From contig NZ_CP128170.1 of the NCBI RefSeq assembly GCF_030347395.1, forward strand, positions 1,116,001 through 1,180,000: 64,000 bases of DNA, read 5' to 3'. This DNA is from Microbacterium sp. ET2 (GTDB lineage: Bacteria; Actinomycetota; Actinomycetes; Actinomycetales; Microbacteriaceae). The notes under the pieces were generated by a model. The model had not been told where the DNA came from, made no database searches, and worked only from the letters and a program-made list of their open reading frames with translations. Positions 56,658 through 64,000 of the stretch are shown here, piece after piece (the stretch's first letter is position 1; each line of letters opens with the position of its first letter). A program made the translations under genes and the position numbers.

Positions 56658-57785
56658 TCAGAGGGTCCGGGCGAAGGGGTCGAAGTCCGCGGCGAGGGCG
56701 GGAACCGGGTCGACGGTGCTCGCCACGCCGACCGACGCACCCGTCTGGATCGACTGCTCCGCCGACAGCATGACGTCGAGCACGTGCAGCGCCAGGTCGC
56801 CGCTCGCGACGTGGGGACGGGCGTCGGCGATCGCGCGCACCATGTCGAGAAGCCCGAGGCCGCGCCCGACCACGACACCCTCCTGCGCGATGTCGATCCA
56901 CTCCTGCTCGACGCTCATGCCGTCGCGGAGGACCCCCAGCGGCTTCACGTACGCGATCCGCCCCGCGAACTGGTTGGGGTCCGGCAGCACGATCGACCCC
57001 TCGGTGCCGTGCACTTCGAACACCCCGGCGCGCTCGAGCGCCGAGTCGAAGCTCAGCAGGCTCTGCGCCTGTCCGCCGCCCTCGAAGGCGGTGACCACCT
57101 GCACGGTCGTCGGCACCTCCACCGGGAACGTGGCACCCGCGTTCGGTCCGGTGTGGATGACGCGCTCGTCGCGCGCCTTCCGGCCGACAGCCGACACCCG
57201 GTCGACGGGCCCGAAGAGGCTGACGAGCCCGGTGAAGTAGTACGGGCCCATGTCGAGGAGCGGCCCGGCGCCCGTGGCGAAGAGGAACTGCGGTGCGGGA
57301 TGCCAGAGGTCGGGCCCCTGGGTCTGGAACACCGTCTGCGCGAAGAGCGGCTCGCCGATCACGCCGGCGGCGATCGCGCGCTTGGCCGTCTGGAAACCGG
57401 GGCCGAGGACGGTGTCGGGAGCGGAACCGACCCGGAGTCCCGCCGCCGCCGCGGCGGCGAGGAGCTCGGCGGCACCGTCGCGATCGAGACCGATCGGCTT
57501 CTCGGTCCACACGTGCTTGCCGGCCGCGACCGCGCGCATCGACACCTCGATATGCGCGGCGGGGATCGTGAGGTTCACGACGACCTGCACGTCGGGGTCT
57601 GCCAGCACATCGTCGACGCTCCCCGCGCGGGGGACGCCGTGCTTCTGGGCCTGGGCCGCGGCGCGATCGGTGAGGAGATCGCCGACGATGACGACGTCCA
57701 CATCGGGGAAGGACTGCAGGTTCTCGAGGTAGGTGTCGCTGATGACTCCTGCGCCGATGACGCCGACTCCGACCGCGCCGCTCAT
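56658..57785 (-). CDS. Gfo/Idh/MocA-family oxidoreductase
   Basis: 375 residues. N-terminal NAD(P)-binding GVGVIGAGVISDTYLENLQ, VVVNLTIPAAHIEVSMRAVAAGKHVWTEKPIG (the EKP motif with the catalytic Lys), then the C-terminal alpha/beta domain with GPLLDMGPYYFTGLVSLFG. Likely an NAD-dependent sugar or inositol-type dehydrogenase. The start overlaps the isomerase stop in ATGA; these two often work in sugar-acid or oxidised-sugar catabolism. Substrate is unknown. Confidence 0.9.
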   Translation of the reverse strand: MSGAVGVGVIGAGVISDTYLENLQSFPDVDVVIVGDLLTDRAAAQAQKHGVPRAGSVDDVLADPDVQVVVNLTIPAAHIEVSMRAVAAGKHVWTEKPIGLDRDGAAELLAAAAAAGLRVGSAPDTVLGPGFQTAKRAIAAGVIGEPLFAQTVFQTQGPDLWHPAPQFLFATGAGPLLDMGPYYFTGLVSLFGPVDRVSAVGRKARDERVIHTGPNAGATFPVEVPTTVQVVTAFEGGGQAQSLLSFDSALERAGVFEVHGTEGSIVLPDPNQFAGRIAYVKPLGVLRDGMSVEQEWIDIAQEGVVVGRGLGLLDMVRAIADARPHVASGDLALHVLDVMLSAEQSIQTGASVGVASTVDPVPALAADFDPFARTL

Positions 57786-58633
57786 CGGACGAACCCCCCG
57801 TCGCGGAGGAAGGCGAGGCTCGCGGCGATGTCATCGAAGACGTCGCCCGGTGGGTTGTCGTACTCGACGACGGCGAAGCGGATCGCGCCCTCGCCGGCGC
57901 GAAGGGCCGCGGCCAGGGGCACCTCACCGGTGCCGGCGTGGCGCTGCTCGAGAGCGCCCGACCCGAAGGCGGGAGCGTCGGGGGCGAAGGGATTGGATGC
58001 CGGAACGGGGCCGTCCTTCACGTGCACGGCCTGCAGCCGCTCACCCAGGCGCGACACGAGGGCGGGGACGTCCTGCCCGCCCGCAGCCGCCCAGTACAGG
58101 TCGAGTTCGAGGGCGACGCGTGAATCGGTGAGCGAGATGAAGCGCTCGTAGGCGGTCACGCCGTCGAAGCTCGCGACGAACTCCTGCGAGTGGTTGTGAT
58201 ACCCCACGGTCAGCCCGAAGGTCGCGGCGAGATCGGCGGCACGATTCAGGCGCTCCGCGAGCTCTGCCACCGAGTCCTCGGTCAGCCAGCGCTCCACCGG
58301 CACGAACGGGTCGAAGACGGTCTGCAGCCCGACGCGCGCGGCGGCCTCGAGCACGATCTCCGGAGCGGGCGTCGGGATGGCGCCGTCCGGCGTCCACAGC
58401 TGGTCGCTGAGAAGCGGCGCATGCCCGGTGGGCGCGTCGAGCCCGCTGGTGTCGAGCGCCCCGCGGATCTCGTCGGGTCGATCGACGAACGCGAAGGCCT
58501 CGACGTGGCGGAGACCGATCTCTGCGAGGCGATCGAGCGACCGGCGGGGATCGGCGGTGAACTGCTCGGCCAGGGTGTACAGCTGGACCGAAGCTTCGGG
58601 CAGGGCTTCGGGAAGGGCTTCCGGATGCGCCAT
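57782..58633 (-). CDS. Sugar phosphate isomerase/epimerase (xylose-isomerase-like TIM barrel)
   Basis: 283 residues. ATG 58633 (MAHPEALPEALPEAS) has AGAGAGG six bases upstream. Seen: LYTLAEQFTADPRRSLDRLAEIGLRHVEAF, FGLTVGYHNHSQEFV (metal-ligand His), RVALELDLYWAAAGGQD (Glu/Asp ligand), QAVHVKDGPV and FAVVEYDN with the last Glu. These are the AP-endonuclease-2/IolE-like metal site. First gene of the operon with the dehydrogenase and TetR. Probable 3-keto-sugar or hexulose epimerase (inference). Confidence 0.88.
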   Translation of the reverse strand: MAHPEALPEALPEASVQLYTLAEQFTADPRRSLDRLAEIGLRHVEAFAFVDRPDEIRGALDTSGLDAPTGHAPLLSDQLWTPDGAIPTPAPEIVLEAAARVGLQTVFDPFVPVERWLTEDSVAELAERLNRAADLAATFGLTVGYHNHSQEFVASFDGVTAYERFISLTDSRVALELDLYWAAAGGQDVPALVSRLGERLQAVHVKDGPVPASNPFAPDAPAFGSGALEQRHAGTGEVPLAAALRAGEGAIRFAVVEYDNPPGDVFDDIAASLAFLRDGGFVR

Positions 58634-58693
58634 CGCGACCTCTCTTCTCACGTCGATCTGTCGATCGATCGGGACGACGGAGCGAGGTTAGCA

Positions 58694-58717
58694 GAAAACC
58701 TCCATGTGGAGGTTTTC
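58694..58717. promoter_or_regulatory. Perfect palindromic operator, probable TetR site
   Basis: Eleven-base arms GAAAACCTCCA and TGGAGGTTTTC flank a central TG: a 24-base palindrome without mismatch. It lies in the gap between the divergent isomerase operon (58633) and carboxylesterase (58759). Size and symmetry suit a TetR dimer pair, and a TetR gene ends the operon. Confidence 0.8.
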
Positions 58718-58758
58718 CGGTCCGTAACCAGGAGGACGGACACCGTACGATGACCAGC

Positions 58759-60240
58759 GTGAGCGATGTGGTCATCTCCCTCTCCTGCGGCGCGGTCCGG
58801 GGCCTGTGGCGGGGAGAGCCGGGCGACCCCGGAGCATCCGCCGCTTTCCTCGGCATCCCGTTCGCCGAACCGCCGGTCGGAGAGAGGCGCTTCGCCGCCC
58901 CTTCCCCTGTCCCACCCTGGGACGGTGTGCGCGACGCCACGGAGTACGGCGCGACAGCGCAGCGCGGAGACACCGGGATCACCCTCATCCCCGAGCCCTC
59001 GGTCGAGGGCGAATCGACCCTCAACGTCAACGTCTTCACACCGCGCCCCGGCGACACCGACGCCGCACTCCCGGTGCTCGTCTACATCCATGGCGGCGGC
59101 TTCACATCGGGGTCGCCGGCAAGTCCCTGGTACGACGGACGCGCATTCAACCGCGACGGAGTCGTCACCGTCTCGCTCTCCTACCGCCTCGGCTTCGACG
59201 GGTTCGGCGAGATACCGGGCGCGCCGAGCAACCGCGGGGTCCGCGACTGGCTCGCGGCATTGGAGTGGGTGCAGCACCACATCCGCGACTTCGGCGGGGA
59301 TCCGTCCCGCGTGACCATCGCGGGGCAGTCAGCCGGCGGCGGGGCGGTGCTGACCCTCCTCGGCATGCCGGCCGCCCAGCACCTCTTCCACGCCGCGTGG
59401 GCGCTCTCACCCGCTCTCGGCGACATCCCGGCGCCGCTCGCCCGCGAGCGCTCGGAGCGCCTCGCTGATCTGGCAGGCGTCCCCGGCACCCTCGAGGGGT
59501 TCCGCTCCGTCCCCGAGGAGCGGCTGCTGGCGCTGCAACAGGATGCCGCGAAGGTGGCGTCGAAAGATCCGCTGGCGCCGCTGACCGGCATCCTCCGCGA
59601 CGGTCTGCCCTGGGGGCCCGTCGTCGACGGCGACCTCCTCCCGCGTCCGACCATGGAGTCGCTTCGCGCCGGGGTGGGGGCCGAGAAGGCGCTCGTCGTC
59701 GGGGCCACCGACGACGAGTTCACGATGATGACCGACGCGCTCCGGGTGCCGCTGCGGGTGGTTCCCCCGGCGCTGCTGCTGCGACGGATCGGCGTCGATC
59801 GCGGTGTCGTCGGACCCTACCTCGCCGCGAACGGGCCGCAACGCCGCAAAGGCGGCGCGGCCGTGATCGGACGCTTCATCAGCGACAGCATCTTCCGCTC
59901 GACCGTGGTGCGCGCCGCCGACGCGCGCGGTGCGGCCGACACCTGGGTGTACGCCTTCTCATGGCCGTCCCCGACGCGCCGGTGGTCGCTGCACTGCCTC
60001 GACGTGCCGTTCTGGTTCGACTGTCTCGACCTCGACGGCGTGGTCGCGATCGCGGGCGACAGCCCGCCCCGCTCGCTCGCCGATGCGGTGCACGGGTCGG
60101 CGGTGGCGCTCGTCCGCGATCGCGACCCGGGGTGGCCGACGTGGGCGAGTGCGCCGGGCACGGCGCGCGTCTTCGGCGGCCCGTCCTCCGCGCCTGACGT
60201 GGTGCGGGACGCCTTCGCAAGCGTCGCCGCGCTGGTCTGA
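58759..60240 (+). CDS. Type-B carboxylesterase/lipase
   Basis: 493 residues. Family motifs: GIPFAEPPVGERRF, PVLVYIHGGGFTSGSP (oxyanion hole), nucleophile elbow VTIAGQSAGGGAVLTLL and acid region GATDDEFTMM. GTG 58759 lies seven bases after TACGAT, favouring a leaderless start; ATG 58750, overlapping that box, is the alternative. It probably belongs to the TetR regulon with the divergent sugar genes, for example removing acyl groups from a substrate. Confidence 0.9.
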   Translation: MSDVVISLSCGAVRGLWRGEPGDPGASAAFLGIPFAEPPVGERRFAAPSPVPPWDGVRDATEYGATAQRGDTGITLIPEPSVEGESTLNVNVFTPRPGDTDAALPVLVYIHGGGFTSGSPASPWYDGRAFNRDGVVTVSLSYRLGFDGFGEIPGAPSNRGVRDWLAALEWVQHHIRDFGGDPSRVTIAGQSAGGGAVLTLLGMPAAQHLFHAAWALSPALGDIPAPLARERSERLADLAGVPGTLEGFRSVPEERLLALQQDAAKVASKDPLAPLTGILRDGLPWGPVVDGDLLPRPTMESLRAGVGAEKALVVGATDDEFTMMTDALRVPLRVVPPALLLRRIGVDRGVVGPYLAANGPQRRKGGAAVIGRFISDSIFRSTVVRAADARGAADTWVYAFSWPSPTRRWSLHCLDVPFWFDCLDLDGVVAIAGDSPPRSLADAVHGSAVALVRDRDPGWPTWASAPGTARVFGGPSSAPDVVRDAFASVAALV

Positions 60241-60247
60241 CGCTCCC

Positions 60248-60281
60248 TCACGCGGCGATCCGCCTTCACGCGGCGATCCGC
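60248..60281 (+). repeat. Short tandem repeat
   Basis: TCACGCGGCGATCCGC occurs at 60248-60263 and 60266-60281, an 18-base period, in the 89 bases between the carboxylesterase stop and the convergent LLM gene. GGATCCGC variants continue to 60300. Confidence 0.6.
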
Positions 60282-60329
60282 GCTCCGTCAGATCCGCGGA
60301 ATGGTCGAAAGCCGCCGAATGGCGAGGCG

Positions 60330-61316
60330 TCAGCGCAGCGCGGGGATGACCTGACGCTCGAACTCGCTCACGCCCGAGCGGTCGTACGCGTGCTCGGGGA
60401 AGTAATGGATGGCATATCCGAGGCCCCGGTCGCGAAGCGCGGCGAGGCGCTCGGCGACCTGTTCGGGGGTGCCCACGAGTCCGCGGTCGGAGTGGTATTC
60501 GGCCATGAAGGCCGCCGTCCGGTCGCCGAGGTACGGGGCGACGCGCTGCTCGATGCGGTCCAGACGCGCCGCGACATCCTTCTCGTTCTCGCCGATGACG
60601 GTGTTGAAGTTCGCCGACCGCACGATCTCCGCCTGGTCGCGACCGAGGTCGTCGGCGTGTGCCCGCAGGATCTCGTCCTTGCGGGTGAACTCCTCCGGAT
60701 CACTCGACCAGTTCGTGTACTGCGCATACTTGGCCGCGATCTTGAGCGTCACCTTCTCGCCGCCGCCGGCGATCCACAGGGGAATCCCGCCCTCCTGCAG
60801 GGGCAGCGGGCGCACGAGTGCGCCGTCGACGTCGTAGTGGCGGCCGTGGAGCGTGGCGGTCCCGGTCGTCCAGGCCTGGCGCATGATCTCCACGCCCTCC
60901 TCGAGCATGCCGAGCCGATCGCCGATCTTCGGGAAGCCGTAGCCGTAGGCCCGCCACTCGTGCTCGTACCACCCGCCGCCGATCCCCATCTCGGTGCGGC
61001 CGCCCGAGACGATGTCGACGGTGGCGGCGACCTTGGCGAGGTACGCGGGGTTGCGGTAGCCCATGCACGTGCACATCTGGCCGAGGCGGATGCGGTCGGT
61101 GACCGCGGCGAACGAGGCCATCAGCGTCCACGCCTCGTGCGTCGCCTCTTCGCTCGGCACGGGCACGGTGTGGAAGTGGTCGTAGACCCACAGCGATTCC
61201 CACGGACCGCGGTCGGCGTGCTGCGCGAGCTCGCGCATCACCCGCCACTGGTCGGCGGGATCGATGTCGACGAGGTCGTGGCGCCAGCCCTGGGGGATGA
61301 AGAGTCCGTATCGCAC
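60330..61316 (-). CDS. LLM-class F420-dependent oxidoreductase
   Basis: 328 residues. Start GTG 61316 (RYGLFIPQGWRHDL) has TAGGCT seven bases upstream, a leaderless pattern. Seen: SLWVYDHFHTVP, RIRLGQMCTCMGYRNPAYLAK, RTEMGIGGGWYEHEWRAYGYGFP and PLWIAGGGEKVTLKIAAKYA. The sequence is that of the F420-dependent TIGR03560-like subgroup common in actinobacteria. Substrate unknown. It lies 11 bases beyond the end of the DNA methyltransferase, so it may belong to the same strand unit but has its own promoter. Confidence 0.88.
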   Translation of the reverse strand: MRYGLFIPQGWRHDLVDIDPADQWRVMRELAQHADRGPWESLWVYDHFHTVPVPSEEATHEAWTLMASFAAVTDRIRLGQMCTCMGYRNPAYLAKVAATVDIVSGGRTEMGIGGGWYEHEWRAYGYGFPKIGDRLGMLEEGVEIMRQAWTTGTATLHGRHYDVDGALVRPLPLQEGGIPLWIAGGGEKVTLKIAAKYAQYTNWSSDPEEFTRKDEILRAHADDLGRDQAEIVRSANFNTVIGENEKDVAARLDRIEQRVAPYLGDRTAAFMAEYHSDRGLVGTPEQVAERLAALRDRGLGYAIHYFPEHAYDRSGVSEFERQVIPALR

Positions 61317-61326
61317 GGGCCTCAGC

Positions 61327-62328
61327 CTACGGGAGCGGCTCCAGTGCGGCATCCGACCGGGTGTCGTGACCGAGAGGAGCGGATGCCGCGAGCTCCGCGT
61401 CGGGGATGCGGCGACGGATCACCTCGATCGCGGTGGGGTTGTCGTCGACGAGCACCGCATCGCGTCCGAGGGATGCCGCGACCGCACCGGTCGTGCCGCT
61501 CCCGGCGAAGAAGTCGAGCACCCGATCGCCCGGCCGGCTCGAGGCCTGCACGATGCGGCGGAGGATCCCCTCGGGCTTCTGCGTCGGGTAGCCCGTCTTC
61601 TCCCGGCCGGTCGTGGGGACGATGGTGTGCCACCAGACATCCGTGGGGAGCTTGCCGCGCGCGGCCTTCTCGGGGGTGACGAGGCCGGGTGCCATGTACG
61701 GCTCACGGTCGACGCCGTCGGAGTCGAACCAGTAGCGATCGGGGTCCTTGACGTAGACGAGGATCGTGTCGTGCTTGGTGGGCCACCGGCGCCGCGTCTT
61801 CGCACCGTAGTCGTAGGCCCAGACGAGCTCGTTGAGGAAGTTCTCGCGGCCGAACAGGGCATCCATCAGCACCTTGGCGTAGTGCGCCTCGCGGAAGTCC
61901 AGGTGCAGGTACAGCGTGCCGTCGGGCGCGAGGAGGCGCCAGGCCTCCTCCAGCCGCGGTTCGAGGAACCCCCAGTAGTCGTCGAACCGGTCGTCGTAGG
62001 TGCGGAGGTCGCCGCGCAGCCGCTCATACTCGCGCCCGTGGAACCCCCGCCGCACGGCCCCGGCCCCGCCTCCCCCGCGAGAGTTGATCTGCGCGCCGAG
62101 AGCACGGGGCGACCCCGCATCCTCGGCACCCGGTTGCACTCTCGCCGGCAGGGTCGTGGCGCGGGCGCGCTCGACGCTGCGCTCGCGCATCCGTCCGGTG
62201 TTGAACGGCGGGTCGAGGTAGATGAGCGTGAAAGACCCGTCGGCGAAGGTGCGGGTCACCTCGAGGTTGTCACCGTGGTGGACGGTGACCGAGCCCCGCG
62301 GCGCTGCGGGCGGAGACGCGCTCGTCAC
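61327..62328 (-). CDS. DNA methyltransferase (N4/N6-amino type), no cognate nuclease nearby
   Basis: 333 residues. Catalytic motif IV IYLDPPFNTG (Asp39-Pro-Pro-Phe) comes before AdoMet motif I LDFFAGSGTTGAVA near residue 280, the beta-class order. Also YPTQKPEGILRRIV. Residues about 46-97 are a low-complexity Arg/Gly/Ala insertion just after motif IV, unusual for the family. No restriction endonuclease or specificity subunit lies nearby, so it is an orphan. Its start overlaps the lipoate ligase stop by four bases. Role: genomic adenine or cytosine modification (family). Confidence 0.85.
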   Translation of the reverse strand: MTSASPPAAPRGSVTVHHGDNLEVTRTFADGSFTLIYLDPPFNTGRMRERSVERARATTLPARVQPGAEDAGSPRALGAQINSRGGGGAGAVRRGFHGREYERLRGDLRTYDDRFDDYWGFLEPRLEEAWRLLAPDGTLYLHLDFREAHYAKVLMDALFGRENFLNELVWAYDYGAKTRRRWPTKHDTILVYVKDPDRYWFDSDGVDREPYMAPGLVTPEKAARGKLPTDVWWHTIVPTTGREKTGYPTQKPEGILRRIVQASSRPGDRVLDFFAGSGTTGAVAASLGRDAVLVDDNPTAIEVIRRRIPDAELAASAPLGHDTRSDAALEPLP

Positions 62329-63374
62329 GGCACGCGGTGCAGCCAGGCCGAGGTGGCGAACTTGGCGTCGACGAGCGCCTGAGCTGCGGCGTACTCCTCG
62401 TCGGTGACCGAGCCCGGCTCCGCGCCGTAGAGCGTCGAGAAGGTCTCGATGAAGCGCTCGATGATCGCCTCGCGCGGCAGGCCCGTCTGCCGCCGCAGCG
62501 GATCGACCCGCTTGGCGGCTGACGCCGTGCCCTTGTCGCTGAGCTTCTCACGGCCGATGCGGAGCACCTCGGTCATGACCTGGCCGTCCATGTCGTAGCT
62601 GAGGGTGGCGTGGTGGAGCACCCCGCCGTTGGCGAGCCGCTTCTGAGCGGCACCGCCGATCTTGCCCTCCGGGGAGGCGATGTCGTTCAGCGGCTGGTAG
62701 ACCGCCTCGACCCCCAGCGACCGCAGCGCCTGCAGCACCCAGTCGTCGAGGAAGGCGTAGGAGTCGGCGAAGGTCATCCCCGCCACGAGGGATGCCGGCA
62801 CGTACAGGGAGTACGTGACGATCGAGTTCGCACCCATGAGCATCGCTCCGCCGCCCGAGATGCGTCGCACCACGTCGTACCCGTGACGGTTCGCGCCCTC
62901 GGGGTCGACCTCGTTGCGATAGGACTGGAACGAGCCGATGACCACGGCCGATTCGTTCCACTCCCACAGTCGCAGGGTCGGGCGGCGCAGACCGGCGCCG
63001 ACGCGCTCGGTGAGGACCTCGTCGAGCGCCAGATTCATGCGGGGCGAGACCGGTGCGTCGTGGATGACCTCCCAGTCGAAGTCGCGCCATCCGGGTGCGG
63101 TCACGAGGGCGCGGCGCACGGCGGTGCCGACCGCCTCGGGCGTGAAGCCCAGCAGCTGCGCCCCGTCGGGGAGCGCCGAGCGCACCGCAGCGGCGATCCC
63201 CGCGACATCCGTCTCCACCGCAAGCCCGGTCACGGCGGCGTCGATGAGGGGCAGCGCGTCGTCGGGCTCGAGGAAGAAGTCGCCCGCGAGGCGGAAGTCG
63301 GAGATGCGGCCGCCCTGCACCTCGAGGTCGACGACCACCAGTTTTCCACCGGGGACCTTGTACTCGCCGTGCAT
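62325..63374 (-). CDS. lplA: Lipoate-protein ligase A with N-terminal accessory domain
   Basis: 349 residues. Residues 1-90 resemble the small accessory domain of LplA (EYKVPGGKLVVVDLEVQGGRI, PDDALPLIDAAVTG); the catalytic domain follows: SPRMNLALDEVLTERV, RRISGGGAMLMGANSIVTYSL (lipoate loop), and NDIASPEGKIGGAAQKRL with the catalytic Lys. In E. coli LplA the accessory domain is at the C-terminus, so the order is reversed. It attaches lipoate to dehydrogenase E2 subunits. ATG 63374 has TAGGCT exactly six bases upstream. Confidence 0.88.
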   Translation of the reverse strand: MHGEYKVPGGKLVVVDLEVQGGRISDFRLAGDFFLEPDDALPLIDAAVTGLAVETDVAGIAAAVRSALPDGAQLLGFTPEAVGTAVRRALVTAPGWRDFDWEVIHDAPVSPRMNLALDEVLTERVGAGLRRPTLRLWEWNESAVVIGSFQSYRNEVDPEGANRHGYDVVRRISGGGAMLMGANSIVTYSLYVPASLVAGMTFADSYAFLDDWVLQALRSLGVEAVYQPLNDIASPEGKIGGAAQKRLANGGVLHHATLSYDMDGQVMTEVLRIGREKLSDKGTASAAKRVDPLRRQTGLPREAIIERFIETFSTLYGAEPGSVTDEEYAAAQALVDAKFATSAWLHRVP

Positions 63375-63643
63375 GGCCTCAGCCTAGCCGCGGGCCCACG
63401 GGCGGGGCGTGGCGCGGCGCGGCGTGGGACGCGTGTTCAGCTCCGCCGGTCCACGGCCTGCTACGGTTGATCCGCGGCAGTTCCTTGCCGCTGCGTCGTC
63501 GTCACGCTCCCGCCTCTTGCGAGGCCACCGGCTGGTTCCCCGATCCGCCACACGACGAACGGCGAACCGATGCGCGATCCCGCGCCGTCGCCTCCCTCTG
63601 CTCTTCGCTCGCTCCGCAGCGCCGAGCCTCATCGAAAGCATCC
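63375..63643 (+). other. Intergenic region and long leader of the DEAD-box gene
   Basis: 269 bases without a gene. TACGGT near 63462 is a possible minus-ten, giving a leader of about 175 bases. The hairpin GCGGCA-GTTCCT-TGCCGC is at 63474-63491. No riboswitch family was recognised; cold-responsive helicase genes often have structured leaders, so RNA control is possible (inference). Confidence 0.4.
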
Positions 63644-64000
63644 ATGTCTTCTTTCACCTCTCTCGGCGTGCCCGAGAACCTCGCTGCCGTCCTCCTCGCG
63701 GACGGCAAGACCGAGCCGTTCGCGATCCAGCGCGACACGCTCCCCGACTCCCTCGGCGGCCGTGACGTGCTCGGCCGTGGCCGCACCGGCAGCGGCAAGA
63801 CCATCGCCTTCGCGCTGCCCCTCGTCGCCCGTCTCGCCGGCGGCCGCCGCGAGCCGCGCCGACCGCGCGGCCTGGTGCTAGCCCCGACCCGTGAACTCGC
63901 GACCCAGATCGCCGCGACGATCGCCCCGCTCGCCGCCGCGGCGAACCTCACCGTCACCACGGTCTTCGGCGGCGTGAGCCAGAAGCCGCAGGAGCAGGCG
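63644..64000 (+). CDS. DEAD-box RNA helicase, 3-prime end beyond the window
   Basis: 119 codons are visible from ATG 63644. Q-motif PFAIQRDTLPDSL, motif I GRTGSGKTIAFALPLVARL and motif Ia PRGLVLAPTRELATQI are present, then TTVFGGVSQKPQEQ. The core motifs II-VI lie off the edge. It differs from the helicase at 27763 (motif I AQTGTGKT) and is more like the RhlE/short actinobacterial group. No strong Shine-Dalgarno sequence was seen; see the leader feature. Confidence 0.9.
   Translation, partial: MSSFTSLGVPENLAAVLLADGKTEPFAIQRDTLPDSLGGRDVLGRGRTGSGKTIAFALPLVARLAGGRREPRRPRGLVLAPTRELATQIAATIAPLAAAANLTVTTVFGGVSQKPQEQA

Overview
The window is dense, very GC-rich and rich in GTG starts. Gene content (F420/flavin LLM-type oxidoreductases, LuxR ATPase regulators, class-type sortase substrate, many leaderless genes) points to a chromosomal segment of an actinobacterium. 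Microbacteriaceae, perhaps Microbacterium, is the best guess; this is inference from gene content and style, not from a marker gene. No phage, insertion sequence, CRISPR array or replication origin was seen. Two genes run off the window (a LuxR regulator at the left edge, a DEAD-box helicase at the right edge).

Layout. 1-6.3 kb: two paralogous large LuxR/LAL-type ATPase regulators around a small membrane protein, then a flavodoxin-fold reductase. 6.4-9.6 kb: a frame-disrupted secreted S33 peptidase and two alpha/beta hydrolases, the latter divergent from an XRE-NB-ARC-TPR regulator (9.7-11.9 kb). 11.9-15.4 kb: an F420/NADP-type reductase and two LLM flavin oxidoreductases, divergent from a MarR regulator across two GACATGTC palindromes. 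16.4-26.2 kb: a homoprotocatechuate (3,4-dihydroxyphenylacetate) meta-cleavage cluster: divergent MFS importer, a fused FAH-RraA enzyme, GntR regulator, HpaE, HpaD, HpaH, HpaI and a ThDP-dependent enzyme. A GntR-like site (ATAATATACGAT and its inverted relative) occurs at both promoters. The ring hydroxylase HpaBC and isomerase HpaF are not in the window.

26-36.9 kb is mostly housekeeping: a membrane protein, DEAD-box helicase, LPATG surface protein with four Ig-like repeats, tRNA-Ser(GCT), LCP ligase, tRNA-Ser(TGA), HAD phosphatase, serS and a diacylglycerol-kinase-type lipid kinase. 37-44 kb: a photolyase with a one-base frameshift, F420-type reductase, LLM oxidoreductase, MMPL exporter with MarR regulator, and pheA. 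44.1-45.2 kb is an AT-richer patch (Dabb protein and PaiB-like protein) before pgm.

46.9-55.1 kb is sugar related: a short LacI protein, a secreted tandem esterase broken by one in-frame amber codon, galE, LacI, galT and galK with LacI-type operators. 55.2-60.2 kb: an alpha/beta hydrolase, then TetR, Gfo/Idh/MocA dehydrogenase and sugar isomerase divergent from a type-B carboxylesterase, with a perfect palindrome between them. 60.3-64 kb: LLM oxidoreductase, orphan DNA methyltransferase, lipoate ligase with its accessory domain at the N-terminus, and the partial helicase.

Notable themes are three broken genes (S33 peptidase, photolyase, esterase), the FAH-RraA fusion, several self-consistent regulator/operator pairs, and a recurring TANNNT-N6/7-RTG arrangement that marks probable leaderless transcripts at eleven or more genes.
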